From: Saccharibacillus qingshengii
Lineage (GTDB): Bacteria; Bacillota; Bacilli; Paenibacillales; Paenibacillaceae
Direction: 5' to 3'
DNA: 64,000 nucleotides
NCBI RefSeq assembly: GCF_013185195.1
Contig: NZ_JAAZWC010000012.1
Coordinates: 62,001-126,000 of the forward strand
Below are positions 52,775 to 61,669 of this stretch, piece after piece; the first letter of the stretch is position 1; the number at the start of each line of letters is the position of its first letter. The position numbers were made by a program, and so were the translations under genes. The notes beneath the pieces are model-generated. The model saw only the letters and a list, made by a program, of their open reading frames with translations. It did not search any database and had not been told where the DNA came from.

Positions 52775-55039
52775 TCACGATACCCGATTCCGGCTTTTGT
52801 ACGCGCTCGGCGGCATGCCTTCGAACTTCTGGAAAAAGCGGTTGAAGCTGCGCGCGTTCTCGTACCCGACCGCCGCCGCAATCTCGGTAATGGTCCGCTC
52901 GTCTTCGAGCAGCATCGGCTTCGCTTTCTCGATCCGCAGCTTGTTGAGCGAATCGATCAGACTGGCGCCCGTTTCTTCATACACGATTCTGCGCATGTAC
53001 GAGTAGCTGATTCCGATCTCCCGCGCCATATCTTCGAACACCACTTCCTCGCAGAAATGCTCCCGCAGGTAAGCCGAGATCCGTTCCCCGTGCGATACGG
53101 TTTCTTCGTCTTCCGGCCGCTTCGCCCGTACGATTCCCGTATAGAATTCGCGCACGTACTGCTGAAGATCGTCCAGCGTATCCAAAGAAGCGATCGTCGA
53201 GTAGACGCTGCCGCGGCCGGCAACAACCCGGGCCGCCTGGCTGCCGCTTTCCTGAAGATGTTTGATCGTCACGCCGACCAGCTGGTTGTAGATGAACAGG
53301 ATATTGTCGTGGGAAATATAATCGGCCGCCCGGATTTCTTCCGCGATCCGCTCAAGCTCCGCTTCGATCCGCTCCGGCTGTCCGTCGTCCAGGAAATTGA
53401 GAATGCGGCGCTCGCTGCACTCGGGATACATATATTTGTGGTCGCGGCGTTCTTCCGCACAGCCGTAATGAATGCCTCCGCTGCCCGCGATCATCCGGTG
53501 CTTCACGGCTTCCAGCGCTTCGGCGGCCAGCTCGGGAACGCGCGCCGAAGACTCGGCCCGTCCGCTCACGCCGATCGTAACCGTATGACCGAGCAGCTCT
53601 TCCGCTTTGCCTTGAATAGACTCCAGCTTGGAGTGAAGTCCGCCGCGGCCGCCGCCTTCTTCGCGATCGTTAAGAACGAGTGCAAAATACCCGTCGCCCC
53701 GGTACAGGAAATGCGCGGCCGGACCGTCTTCAAATAGAACGTCGCAGGCGGCGGACAGCAGATGGCGATGGTAGCTGCGCGTCTCCGAATTGTGCTTGCT
53801 GACGTATTTTCGATACCCGTCGATCGAAATCGAGGCTACGACAAACTGCGGATACGGAAAAATATCGTCCAGCGGACCGTGCGCTTCGCCCCGGAGCAGC
53901 CGCTGCACCGTCAGGCTGCGCGCGTCGCGTTCGCGTTCGCGCAGCAGCCCGTGCAGCTTGGATTCTTCATCTTGCATCCGGCGAAACGCCGTATCGAGAA
54001 AAGCGAATTCGTTCTGCCCGGGCAGATCCAGATAGCCGCGCAGATTGAACTGCCGGACCAGCTCGCGCGCAGGCCGGGACACCCAGGCAGCCAGAAACAG
54101 CGTCGCAAACGTGCCGATGAAGATCACGACCACGGTCAGCAGAATAATGCCCCGCTGCTGGGCGTGCGTCCGGGTCAGCATCTCCTGTACGGAATAGGTA
54201 TTCAGATGCGTCCAGCCAAACGGTTCCGAATGCGTCCAGGCGTACAGTACCCGTTCGCCGTCGGCCGTTTTTCGAAAAGCATACCCTTCCTTGGCCGGTT
54301 CGCCGCGAAGCTCCTTGTAGAAAGGCAGTTCGTCGGCACCCGTCAGCAGCAGGCTCTTGTCTCCGTTCGAGATGACTGTACCGCTGCCGTCGATCAGGGC
54401 GTAATCGGTATTGGCCGCGTTGGATGAAGACAGGTAGTCTTCAAGCTGGCTTTCCCGCAGATTGACGACGATCATGCCTCTTGTTGTCGTCGACAGCCGG
54501 CTGAGCGGCAGCACGTACGAGACGACCGGGATGCCGGACTGCAGCGTGCGCGCATACCAGACTCCCCCGATTCCCTGCTGGTCTTTGAGCGCATCCTCCA
54601 CCCAATCGATCGGCTCGTACCGGCTCAGCGGGGTAATGCTCTTGTCCGTCGAGACCACGTAATCCGAATCCTCCAGATAGAAAAAGGACGAATAGACCCC
54701 TTCCGCTCTCCGGTTCAGGTTCGTCAGCTCGCGCATCACCGCCATCGCGCGGCTGATATTGCCGTAATCCGCGCTCAGATCGTCATAAGTCGGGAACGGA
54801 CGAATCCGGTCGAATGTGCCGGTAGCGGACAAGCGGACCGTATCCTGCGACAGGCTGTTGAGCGCGCTCTCGTTCAGCCGGCGTCCGGCGACCAGCTCGG
54901 CCAGCGAAGACTCCGCGATCTCCCGCTGCGAGCTTCGCAGGCTCTGTTCGCCGCTGTACCACGTCAGAATACTGGCCGGGATGACCATGACGATGAACAA
55001 AATGCAGGCCAGCTGCAGCGTCATCGGGAAACGTTTCAA
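52775..55039 (-). CDS. Membrane-bound AraC family transcriptional regulator
   Basis: 754 residues. Two membrane helices (about 8-25 and 300-320) bracket an extracellular dCache-like sensor. A cytoplasmic linker follows with a degenerate cyclic-nucleotide-like region, then a C-terminal AraC-type double helix-turn-helix (FEDMAREIGISYSYMRRIVY and ITEIAAAVGYENARSFNRFF). In Paenibacillaceae such one-protein sensors sit next to sugar ABC transporters and switch them on when the sugar is bound. It lies just upstream of the permease genes on the same strand. A cre-like site precedes it. Confidence 0.9.
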   Translation of the reverse strand: MKRFPMTLQLACILFIVMVIPASILTWYSGEQSLRSSQREIAESSLAELVAGRRLNESALNSLSQDTVRLSATGTFDRIRPFPTYDDLSADYGNISRAMAVMRELTNLNRRAEGVYSSFFYLEDSDYVVSTDKSITPLSRYEPIDWVEDALKDQQGIGGVWYARTLQSGIPVVSYVLPLSRLSTTTRGMIVVNLRESQLEDYLSSSNAANTDYALIDGSGTVISNGDKSLLLTGADELPFYKELRGEPAKEGYAFRKTADGERVLYAWTHSEPFGWTHLNTYSVQEMLTRTHAQQRGIILLTVVVIFIGTFATLFLAAWVSRPARELVRQFNLRGYLDLPGQNEFAFLDTAFRRMQDEESKLHGLLRERERDARSLTVQRLLRGEAHGPLDDIFPYPQFVVASISIDGYRKYVSKHNSETRSYHRHLLSAACDVLFEDGPAAHFLYRGDGYFALVLNDREEGGGRGGLHSKLESIQGKAEELLGHTVTIGVSGRAESSARVPELAAEALEAVKHRMIAGSGGIHYGCAEERRDHKYMYPECSERRILNFLDDGQPERIEAELERIAEEIRAADYISHDNILFIYNQLVGVTIKHLQESGSQAARVVAGRGSVYSTIASLDTLDDLQQYVREFYTGIVRAKRPEDEETVSHGERISAYLREHFCEEVVFEDMAREIGISYSYMRRIVYEETGASLIDSLNKLRIEKAKPMLLEDERTITEIAAAVGYENARSFNRFFQKFEGMPPSAYKSRNRVS

Positions 55040-55089
55040 GTTAACCCCTCCACTCTTTTCGGGCCAAAATCGACCGGAAATTAACTATT

Positions 55090-55103
55090 TGGTAACGCTT
55101 ACA
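55090..55103 (-). promoter_or_regulatory. Candidate CcpA cre site
   Basis: Minus strand TGTAAGCGTTACCA matches the cre consensus TGWAANCGNTNWCA with one mismatch. It lies about 50 bases before the membrane AraC gene. The core TGTAAGCGTT recurs at 56877-56890 before the GH105 gene. This fits glucose repression of sugar use. Confidence 0.55.
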
Positions 55104-55215
55104 AGTTTAAATTTGTTAATGACTCCCTCATATATTAATTTATCGAACTCTGGTTTGTCCACGGATTAAACCTTTATTTATTGGGTTTCTTGCGTCTTTC
55201 GAAGATTTTTGCCTA

Positions 55216-55262
55216 CAAAAAAGACCGCTAGCCGCATCGATCCTGCGTCTAACGGTCTTTTC
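55216..55262 (-). terminator. Terminator of the HesB-like gene
   Basis: AAAAGACCG pairs with CGGTCTTTT, with CGCA/TGCG further in; T-run on the minus strand. Confidence 0.8.
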
Positions 55263-55271
55263 TTGTTCGGA

Positions 55272-55592
55272 TTACGCCCGCATATCCGCTATTCGCAGAT
55301 CCCGGCTGAATACCGCTCCGTCGCTGGAGAGCTTGAACGAAGGGTAGCCGCGATCCGCTTCAAGCTTCATAACCGGATCAAACTGCTGCTCCTGCTGGCG
55401 ATCCGTCCAGAATTCGAACGAATCCGCTTCGACCTTGACGTCGGTATCCCACGGCTTGTCCGCGATCTGGATCGTGACTATGCCGTTGCAGCCGCAGTTG
55501 ATCGTATCGTAGATCAGCCGGAGACTGCCGGGGCGGCCGCCGAGCTTCTCCTGAAGTTTGCCTGTGGTGTAGTCGTCCATTTGTATACGCAT
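55272..55592 (-). CDS. HesB/IscA-like iron-sulfur family protein
   Basis: 106 residues. The fold of the HesB family is readable (GSLRLIYDTINCGCNGIVTI, then SFEFWTDRQQEQQFDP), with the Cys pair in NCGCNG in the region where IscA-type proteins bind iron or a cluster. It resembles the short Bacillus YqkB-type proteins. It is transcribed alone, ending at its own terminator. Its iron-sulfur role is family knowledge, not shown here. Confidence 0.82.
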   Translation of the reverse strand: MRIQMDDYTTGKLQEKLGGRPGSLRLIYDTINCGCNGIVTIQIADKPWDTDVKVEADSFEFWTDRQQEQQFDPVMKLEADRGYPSFKLSSDGAVFSRDLRIADMRA

Positions 55593-55913
55593 GATTGATC
55601 CCTCCTGCTTTTACTTTACCCGTTTTGGAGAGAGGTGTCAGGTGTTTGGAATCACGGAAGCGTGAAGACTTCGGATTTTTGCTTTGAAATCTTCCACGCT
55701 TGCGCCGGGAACATAGGATTCGCGTTCGGTCGATACGGGATCGGAGCCGGGAAGCGCCGGGGCGGCCAACTCCGCTCCGTAGTGCGCTTCTGCCGCGTTC
55801 ACCGCTCCGGTCCCCGTTTGCGTAAGGCAGCCGGTCCCCGAACGAGACCCCTTCCCGTGCTTCCGGCGGAGGCGTGAAAAGTTATCGATCCGGCGGCGGT
55901 TTCTTATGGAGCT
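55593..55913. other. Intergenic region with a weak hairpin
   Basis: 321 bases between the HesB-like gene and the AraC gene. A hairpin near 55650-55695 pairs AAGCGTG-type arms, without a T-run. An 80-codon frame at 55635-55877 has no ribosome site and Arg/Pro-rich content and is not called. Confidence 0.4.
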
Positions 55914-56750
55914 TTACCCTTTTTTCCGATAAAAAAGCGGCGCCTTCCCCGTCACTTCCTTGAACACCCGCCCGAAATGCGTCACGCTCCCGAAGCCCAC
56001 TCTCCGCGCAATGACATTGACTTTTAGCGGGGAGCCCAGCAGCAGCGCGATCGCTTCTTTGACCCGGACGCTGTTCACGTACTCCACAAACGTAAAGCCC
56101 GTCGCTTCCTTGAACGAGCGGCTGATCGCATACGGGCTGACATAATGGCGCTCCGCCAGGCGTTCCAGCGTCAGCTCCTCCATATAACGTTCGTTGATAT
56201 CCCGCACCACTTCGAAAATCCGCTCGTGCATCGGGTTCGACGCCGCAGGCGGCTCTCCGGTCTGCACCGGAAGCTGGCGGCAGCAGGAGATCAGCAGTTG
56301 GATCGTCAGCGTCCGCGCGTAATCTTCGTATCCCGGCCGCTTCTCCTGCACCTCGCGGATCATCTGCTCCGCCAGCGTATCGATCGCGGCGGAAGCGTAC
56401 GTGCCTTTTTTCAACAGCAGGTAATCCCGCTCGAACAGCGGTCGCAGCCCTTCGGTTCGGGCAGCTCCATCGGCGCTCAGATACCGCTCATGCACATTGA
56501 CCACCAAGCGCTCGTAATCCGGCGTCTGTGCCTGGGTGGTCCGATGGAGCACATTCGGCGCAACGACGACGATATCCCCCGCTTCGATCAGCAGCGTACG
56601 GTCTTTGATAAAAAACTTCCGCTGCCCGTCCATCATGTAGAAAAACTCGTACGTCGCATGAAAATGGCTCGTCGTCATCCGGTAGCTCGGCCCGCTGCGA
56701 TAATGCACCAGAAACGTCTCGTTACCGTTGTCGTAATACAGTTCTTCCAT
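55914..56750 (-). CDS. AraC family transcriptional regulator
   Basis: 278 residues. The N-terminal cupin-like domain has TTSHFHATYEFFYMMDGQRK; the C-terminal DNA-binding domain has ERHYVSPYAISRSFKEATGF and ARRVGFGSVTHFGRVFKEVT. AAGGAGG lies just before the ATG. It is divergent from the GH105 hydrolase gene, which it likely induces in response to an oligogalacturonide-type sugar; two 14-bp direct repeats in the shared promoter region could be its operator. Confidence 0.92.
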   Translation of the reverse strand: MEELYYDNGNETFLVHYRSGPSYRMTTSHFHATYEFFYMMDGQRKFFIKDRTLLIEAGDIVVVAPNVLHRTTQAQTPDYERLVVNVHERYLSADGAARTEGLRPLFERDYLLLKKGTYASAAIDTLAEQMIREVQEKRPGYEDYARTLTIQLLISCCRQLPVQTGEPPAASNPMHERIFEVVRDINERYMEELTLERLAERHYVSPYAISRSFKEATGFTFVEYVNSVRVKEAIALLLGSPLKVNVIARRVGFGSVTHFGRVFKEVTGKAPLFYRKKG

Positions 56751-56806
56751 GCTTGGCCTCCTTCGGCGTTCCGGACTTTTCTCTCATTATATAGGTGCAG
56801 CGCAGG

Positions 56807-56840
56807 ATCGCAAGATCCGAGAGGAAATCGCAAATTCGGG
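56807..56840. promoter_or_regulatory. Candidate AraC-type operator: two 20-bp-spaced direct repeats
   Basis: ATCGCAAGATCCGA (56807-56820) and ATCGCAAATTCGGG (56827-56840) are similar and exactly 20 bases apart, about two DNA turns, as AraC dimers prefer. They lie between the divergent regulator and GH105 genes. Confidence 0.5.
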
Positions 56841-56937
56841 CAAAATATGTACAGTTCATCATGCTAGGATACGGATATAGAACGCTTACACAAATACACA
56901 GCATGATCCTAAATCCAACGAAAACGGAGCGAAACGG

Positions 56938-58065
56938 ATGAAACTGCATACCTCGACCGAAGACTTGAAGCAGCTGATCGAACGCGTAACGGAGTACACC
57001 CTCGATATGGATCTGACCTGGGACTGGCCGTGCGGCGTCGCTTATTACGGCGTCAGCCGGGCGTACGAAGCGACGGGCAATAAGATCTATCTGGAGCGTA
57101 TGGTGGCCTGGGTAGACGAATACATCGAAGCGGGCCTGCCGCCGGTCTGGACGGTTAATGCCTGCGCGATGGGCCATATGCTGCTGACGCTGTACGCCGA
57201 GACGAAAGAGCCGAAGTACCTCGATCTGATCCTGAGCAAAATCGAATACCTGGAGCGCGACGCGCTGCGTTTCGGAGATCGGGTGCTTCAGCATACGGTA
57301 TCGGCCAAAAACGACTTCCCCGAACAGGCCTGGGCCGACACGCTGTTTATGGCCGCCTACTTCCTGCTGCGTGCGGGAGTCATGCTGGATCGCAAAGACC
57401 TGATCGACGATGCGCTGCACCAGTATTTCTGGCATATCAACTATTTGCAGGATGAAGATTCGGGACTGTGGTACCACGGCTATAACAACGTCAAGCAGAA
57501 TCACATGTCCGGTCTGCACTGGGCCCGCGCCAATGCCTGGGGAGCGTACACGATGGCCCGCGCGGCGCACGGACTGCCCGAAGCCTATCTCTATCCGCCG
57601 ATGATGCATATCTGGAGCTCGCTGCGCGATCAGCTGGCCGCGATCAAGAAGCTGCAAAAAAACGACGGCCTCTGGGGCACGATCCTCGATCACCCGGACG
57701 CTTACGGCGAAGTATCCGCAACCGCGGGAATCGCCGCCGCGATGATCGTGCAGGGCAACCCGCTGCATGGCAAATACGTACGCCAAGCGCTGGACGGCGT
57801 GATAGCCAATATCTCGGACACCGGCCGCGTCATGAACGTCTCCGGCGGTACCGCGGTCATGAACGATATCGAAGGCTATCTCGGCATCGACCGTAAATGG
57901 GCGCAGGGCTGGGGGCAGGGCTTGGCACTCGCTCTGCTGACGGCGGCACTGGAAGATCGGCAGGTCGAAGAGCGCCGGGCAGCGGCGGACGAGCGGGTAC
58001 AGACGCAGACGCAGACAAATCAGACGAATCCGGAACCTTCCGCTTCAACCGTCGTGGAACCCTAG
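56938..58065 (+). CDS. Glycoside hydrolase family 105/88 protein
   Basis: 375 residues without signal peptide, so cytoplasmic. The (alpha/alpha)6-barrel hallmarks are visible: DLTWDWPCGVAYYGVSRAYE, the catalytic-Asp segment EQAWADTLFMAAYFLLRAG (about residue 140), GLWYHGYNN and HWARANAWGAYTMARAAHGL. GH105/YteR-type enzymes remove unsaturated galacturonyl residues from rhamnogalacturonan fragments. The C-terminal about 30 residues are Gln/Thr-rich and dispensable-looking. An oligosaccharide made outside and imported by a transporter such as that at 49-52.6 kb would be a fitting substrate. Confidence 0.92.
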   Translation: MKLHTSTEDLKQLIERVTEYTLDMDLTWDWPCGVAYYGVSRAYEATGNKIYLERMVAWVDEYIEAGLPPVWTVNACAMGHMLLTLYAETKEPKYLDLILSKIEYLERDALRFGDRVLQHTVSAKNDFPEQAWADTLFMAAYFLLRAGVMLDRKDLIDDALHQYFWHINYLQDEDSGLWYHGYNNVKQNHMSGLHWARANAWGAYTMARAAHGLPEAYLYPPMMHIWSSLRDQLAAIKKLQKNDGLWGTILDHPDAYGEVSATAGIAAAMIVQGNPLHGKYVRQALDGVIANISDTGRVMNVSGGTAVMNDIEGYLGIDRKWAQGWGQGLALALLTAALEDRQVEERRAAADERVQTQTQTNQTNPEPSASTVVEP

Positions 58066-58080
58066 CTGTCCGGATCACCC

Positions 58081-58118
58081 AAAAAAGGCTTCGTTCCCGG
58101 TTAGGGAGCGAAGCCTTT
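58081..58118. terminator. Bidirectional terminator
   Basis: AAGGCTTCG pairs with CGAAGCCTT, with TCCC/GGGA inside; A-run on the left and TTT on the right. It sits between the converging GH105 and large surface-protein genes. Confidence 0.8.
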
Positions 58119-58198
58119 CAACGCAAAAAGGACTTTCCATTCGCGAAAGGTCCGGACTCGATCTATGCGATTGGTTGGCTTAACGTTAATGCGGCCGA

Positions 58199-61100
58199 TC
58201 AATGCGTCACCTGCGACTCGAAATCGTCTTTGTACGACTTGTCGGCGTGGAAAAAGGCGATATCGCCATCCTGCAGACTGAAGGAATTCCCCCATGAATC
58301 CTGCACGCTGCGCTTGTATCCTTCCAGGCTCCACTGATTCATCAGCGGTGCATGGATGTACTGCAGGTGCGGCGCGCCGGTATGGCCCAAGCGGATACTC
58401 TCGATGTCGAAGTTCAAGATAACGTAACCGTCTTTGAGGAATACCGGGTCGCGTTTGGTGAGTCCGCCGTGGGTCCGTGCGTATTCGGGAAGATCGGTTC
58501 CTTTTACGACGACATACGGATCACCCGGCAGGGAATACTGGCCGTACCATTTCTGGATCGCGGCATTGGCGCGGGCGTTATCTACGCCGGCCGGGATTTG
58601 GGTTTTGGGCCCGATCAGGGTGCGGATCTGTTCCGGAAGCAGCATCAGATCGAATCCGCCGACCGGAGTCTTTTCTTTGGTGAAGCGGCGGATGTAATCC
58701 GTGATGAACAATTCCCTGCTGACGCCGTTCATCTCGGCGAAGCCGTAGTAATTGTCGTACTTGTACCGCGCGGTATCGCTCAGTTCTTCTTCCGGTACGT
58801 TTCGCAGACGATCGTTCAAGATAACGTAGCGTTCTTCCGTATCTTCGGGCGACCCCACCTTAATGAACGTTCGGTGGTCGTCGTTGTAATACAGATCGAC
58901 CGGGGTTTTCGTTTTGCCGTCTCGGCTCACGAAAGCGAAGCTTGGCGTGATGCGCAGACCGTCTGTCTTGCCGAACATGTTGCCTTTGGTCTTCAGGTCG
59001 AACTTTACATGATAGCCGGTCTTGATACTCACGTTCTTGGTCCCTTCGAGCGGGTTCTTGCCCGGCAGGATCGGCAGCGTGAACGGCTGGGCATTCCCGC
59101 GAGGGTCGCCGTCAATTCCGTTTAGTCCTGTCCAGTAGCTATTTCCGCTAGGATTTTGACTGCCGGATTGGGTGCGGAATACCATTTCCCAGTTGTAGTC
59201 GGCGATGTCTGTGATATGGAAATCATACAGACGCCCAATGACTTCGACGTCCACCGTATCGGATGCCACGTGATTGTTTAGATCAAAGTTCGCATCCTGC
59301 TGGGTTGGGGCTACGCCCGGTGCGTTCTCGGCAACGTTTCGGTAATAAACCGTATAATCACCTTCATCGACCCACACGGGCAAGAAGAATTCGGTCGTGA
59401 TTTGACTCACCGGAATCGGAATCCATGTGTTTTTCGGATAGAAGGTCGAGCGATCTGCCGCGTACGTATCAAACGGGAAGTAGACTTCTTTACTCCGATA
59501 ATACTTGGCGTAATCTCGGTTGCCGTAACCCGGATAACTTTGATGCTGTCCGCTTGTCGGCATCGTGATGGTAAATGGTCGATCCAAGATGAACGCTTGA
59601 CGATTGTAATTCGGTGTCGTCTTCTGGTTATGCGCCGCATCGTCAGAGGCGCTAGAGTAGTTCACCACGGGCGTATGGACCGTGACGGGGTTAATGCCGC
59701 CAATCGGGTACGTATCGCCGTCTTCGGCCTCGTAGTTGGCGTCAAGGCCACTGTACGTGACGGTGCCCATACTTGGCGCAGCCATTCGGTTGGTTTTACT
59801 TCGTGGGATCATATGATCGGGACTATACAAAACGTCACGGCTGATCATCGTCCCGTTTGGAATCCGGCTCGGAACAGGCGTTTCTCGCTCGACTTCCCGG
59901 TCATCCATAATGACTTGTCCGTTGAATACGACTTTATCGTTTCGGCCTTTAATTTGTCCGATCTTCTCTTCAACATACCCTTGAGCAACGTCAATATCAT
60001 TGGTTTTTGCCGGTCTGGTCGTACCACCGGTAACCGTTATAACATTCGGTGCGGTAAACGCATCGGGGACTTCGGGTGCGATATAGTCGCCATTCTTGTC
60101 GACAACAAGTGTCGGCGGGACATACCCTTGGGGGTAGATCGTGATATTTTCGCCTTCAAACGCATAGTTTTGGAGCTGGGCACTTTCGATTTCATAAATA
60201 CCTAAGTTTTCAACCGTCCAATATTTGAAATATCGTTCGGTATGAATCGGATAGATTTCCGAATCCTCTTCTTCTTGCGGATCGGGAATCCGTGCCGGAA
60301 CCGGCGGGTCGGCTGGATTCGGCTGACCGGGGTCCCATTTGAGCAGGTAGGGCTGCGTGACATCGACATCATAGATACAGGTCACAAGATGTTCTTGGAA
60401 TTTGTACTGGTTCAAATAGTTTTTCGCAAGGACATTGCCGTACAAGCTTTCCGAAGTGGGGATGCCTTGCAGCACGTCGAAGATTTCTCGGTCGCGCTGA
60501 TCCGCTTTGATCACGGCACTTGGGGTGGGCTGCATACCGGTCGCATCCCCTTCAATCGTGCGTCCGTCTCGTATGTTACAAAATCCGGATGACCCGCCTT
60601 CTTCGGGTTGTCCGTTTTCGGTATACACCCAGTACCGGTCCGGATATTGGTAGGTGAAGGATGCGGCGTTGAATAGATATGCGGCATAGTAAAACGCCAT
60701 GATTTGGGCGTTTGCCGGATTACCACTATAGGGTTTCATAGAACCGTCATCGTTCTTTTCGACGTAGTAGCGATCAGCGCCTCTATCGCTATGTTGTTGT
60801 TTGAATGTGATGGTTGCATAATTTAGGTCGCGAGTAGGTCCAGCTTCAGTTTGTCCGGGCTGTAACCCAACTAACAACGATACAATACTAATTTGGTCTT
60901 TGAGTGCTTTACCTGAAATCTCTAACGTTTTATTCGTGACCACTTGGTCTTCATTGATTTCAACTTTGGCGCCATCTCTAGGTAGTTGTTTGTTTTTTTG
61001 TTGTACGATGTTTGATCGATTGTCGATCATATACAATGGGAAGGTCAAATCCGTAAACGTATCGATCCCTCTAAAGGGTTCTGTGATACCATATTGGACG

Positions 61101-61669
61101 GATAATTGTGCTACTCTACCGGGAGCTGTGGTATACGTAGCCGTAGTCAGCGGACTTGGGGTTGTGATGGGTCCTTCTGATCTGGGTGCTACGCTTGATG
61201 GACCTACATCATCCCATGAATCACTTTGGCCGGCTTTCCATCCTTCACGGATCGTTCGGTTCCATGCAAACCATGATCCAGCTTTGGTACCGTTCCTTTC
61301 GGATAGGACTTCGACGGCTGTACCGGTGAAGGTTTCGGTTCCGGTGTAGGTTTGGGCATCGACCGGGATTGTTTTGACGGCTTCGTTTCCTTTATAAAAT
61401 ACGATTTTTTCAATCTTTTTTCCGGAGCCGGCATCTTCACTGATTCGAGCGGTTGTGGCCGTAGGTGTTTTACCAAAAGCGACAGTGCGCCGATTGGGGT
61501 GAATCCTCGGGGCATCCTCCCCGCCGGCGTAAGTGATGACCTTTTTAATCGGAGCGGCTTCGATCTCCCCTTGGAGTGGAAAAAAAACACCCAGCACGCT
61601 GCTCGCAAGGAGCAGGGTGCTGAGTCCGACAAGCGTGATTCGTTTCTTTCGTTGTCGGTTTTTTTCCAT
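58199..61669 (-). CDS. Large secreted protein of unknown function, coupled to an SLH protein
   Basis: 1156 residues. A signal peptide (about 1-38: basic start, hydrophobic LVGLSTLLLASSVLGVFF, cut near EAA-AP) is followed by no recognised catalytic motif. The sequence is rich in Asn, Thr, Tyr and Pro and resembles the DUF5704-type secreted proteins of Paenibacillaceae; that name is from memory. Its ATG overlaps the stop of the upstream SLH gene by one base (TAATG), with GAGGAC as ribosome site, so both are made together. The two may form a surface assembly. GC content is lower from about 59.15 kb upstream to 61.6 kb than at the C-terminal end. Confidence 0.85.
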   Translation of the reverse strand: MEKNRQRKKRITLVGLSTLLLASSVLGVFFPLQGEIEAAPIKKVITYAGGEDAPRIHPNRRTVAFGKTPTATTARISEDAGSGKKIEKIVFYKGNEAVKTIPVDAQTYTGTETFTGTAVEVLSERNGTKAGSWFAWNRTIREGWKAGQSDSWDDVGPSSVAPRSEGPITTPSPLTTATYTTAPGRVAQLSVQYGITEPFRGIDTFTDLTFPLYMIDNRSNIVQQKNKQLPRDGAKVEINEDQVVTNKTLEISGKALKDQISIVSLLVGLQPGQTEAGPTRDLNYATITFKQQHSDRGADRYYVEKNDDGSMKPYSGNPANAQIMAFYYAAYLFNAASFTYQYPDRYWVYTENGQPEEGGSSGFCNIRDGRTIEGDATGMQPTPSAVIKADQRDREIFDVLQGIPTSESLYGNVLAKNYLNQYKFQEHLVTCIYDVDVTQPYLLKWDPGQPNPADPPVPARIPDPQEEEDSEIYPIHTERYFKYWTVENLGIYEIESAQLQNYAFEGENITIYPQGYVPPTLVVDKNGDYIAPEVPDAFTAPNVITVTGGTTRPAKTNDIDVAQGYVEEKIGQIKGRNDKVVFNGQVIMDDREVERETPVPSRIPNGTMISRDVLYSPDHMIPRSKTNRMAAPSMGTVTYSGLDANYEAEDGDTYPIGGINPVTVHTPVVNYSSASDDAAHNQKTTPNYNRQAFILDRPFTITMPTSGQHQSYPGYGNRDYAKYYRSKEVYFPFDTYAADRSTFYPKNTWIPIPVSQITTEFFLPVWVDEGDYTVYYRNVAENAPGVAPTQQDANFDLNNHVASDTVDVEVIGRLYDFHITDIADYNWEMVFRTQSGSQNPSGNSYWTGLNGIDGDPRGNAQPFTLPILPGKNPLEGTKNVSIKTGYHVKFDLKTKGNMFGKTDGLRITPSFAFVSRDGKTKTPVDLYYNDDHRTFIKVGSPEDTEERYVILNDRLRNVPEEELSDTARYKYDNYYGFAEMNGVSRELFITDYIRRFTKEKTPVGGFDLMLLPEQIRTLIGPKTQIPAGVDNARANAAIQKWYGQYSLPGDPYVVVKGTDLPEYARTHGGLTKRDPVFLKDGYVILNFDIESIRLGHTGAPHLQYIHAPLMNQWSLEGYKRSVQDSWGNSFSLQDGDIAFFHADKSYKDDFESQVTH

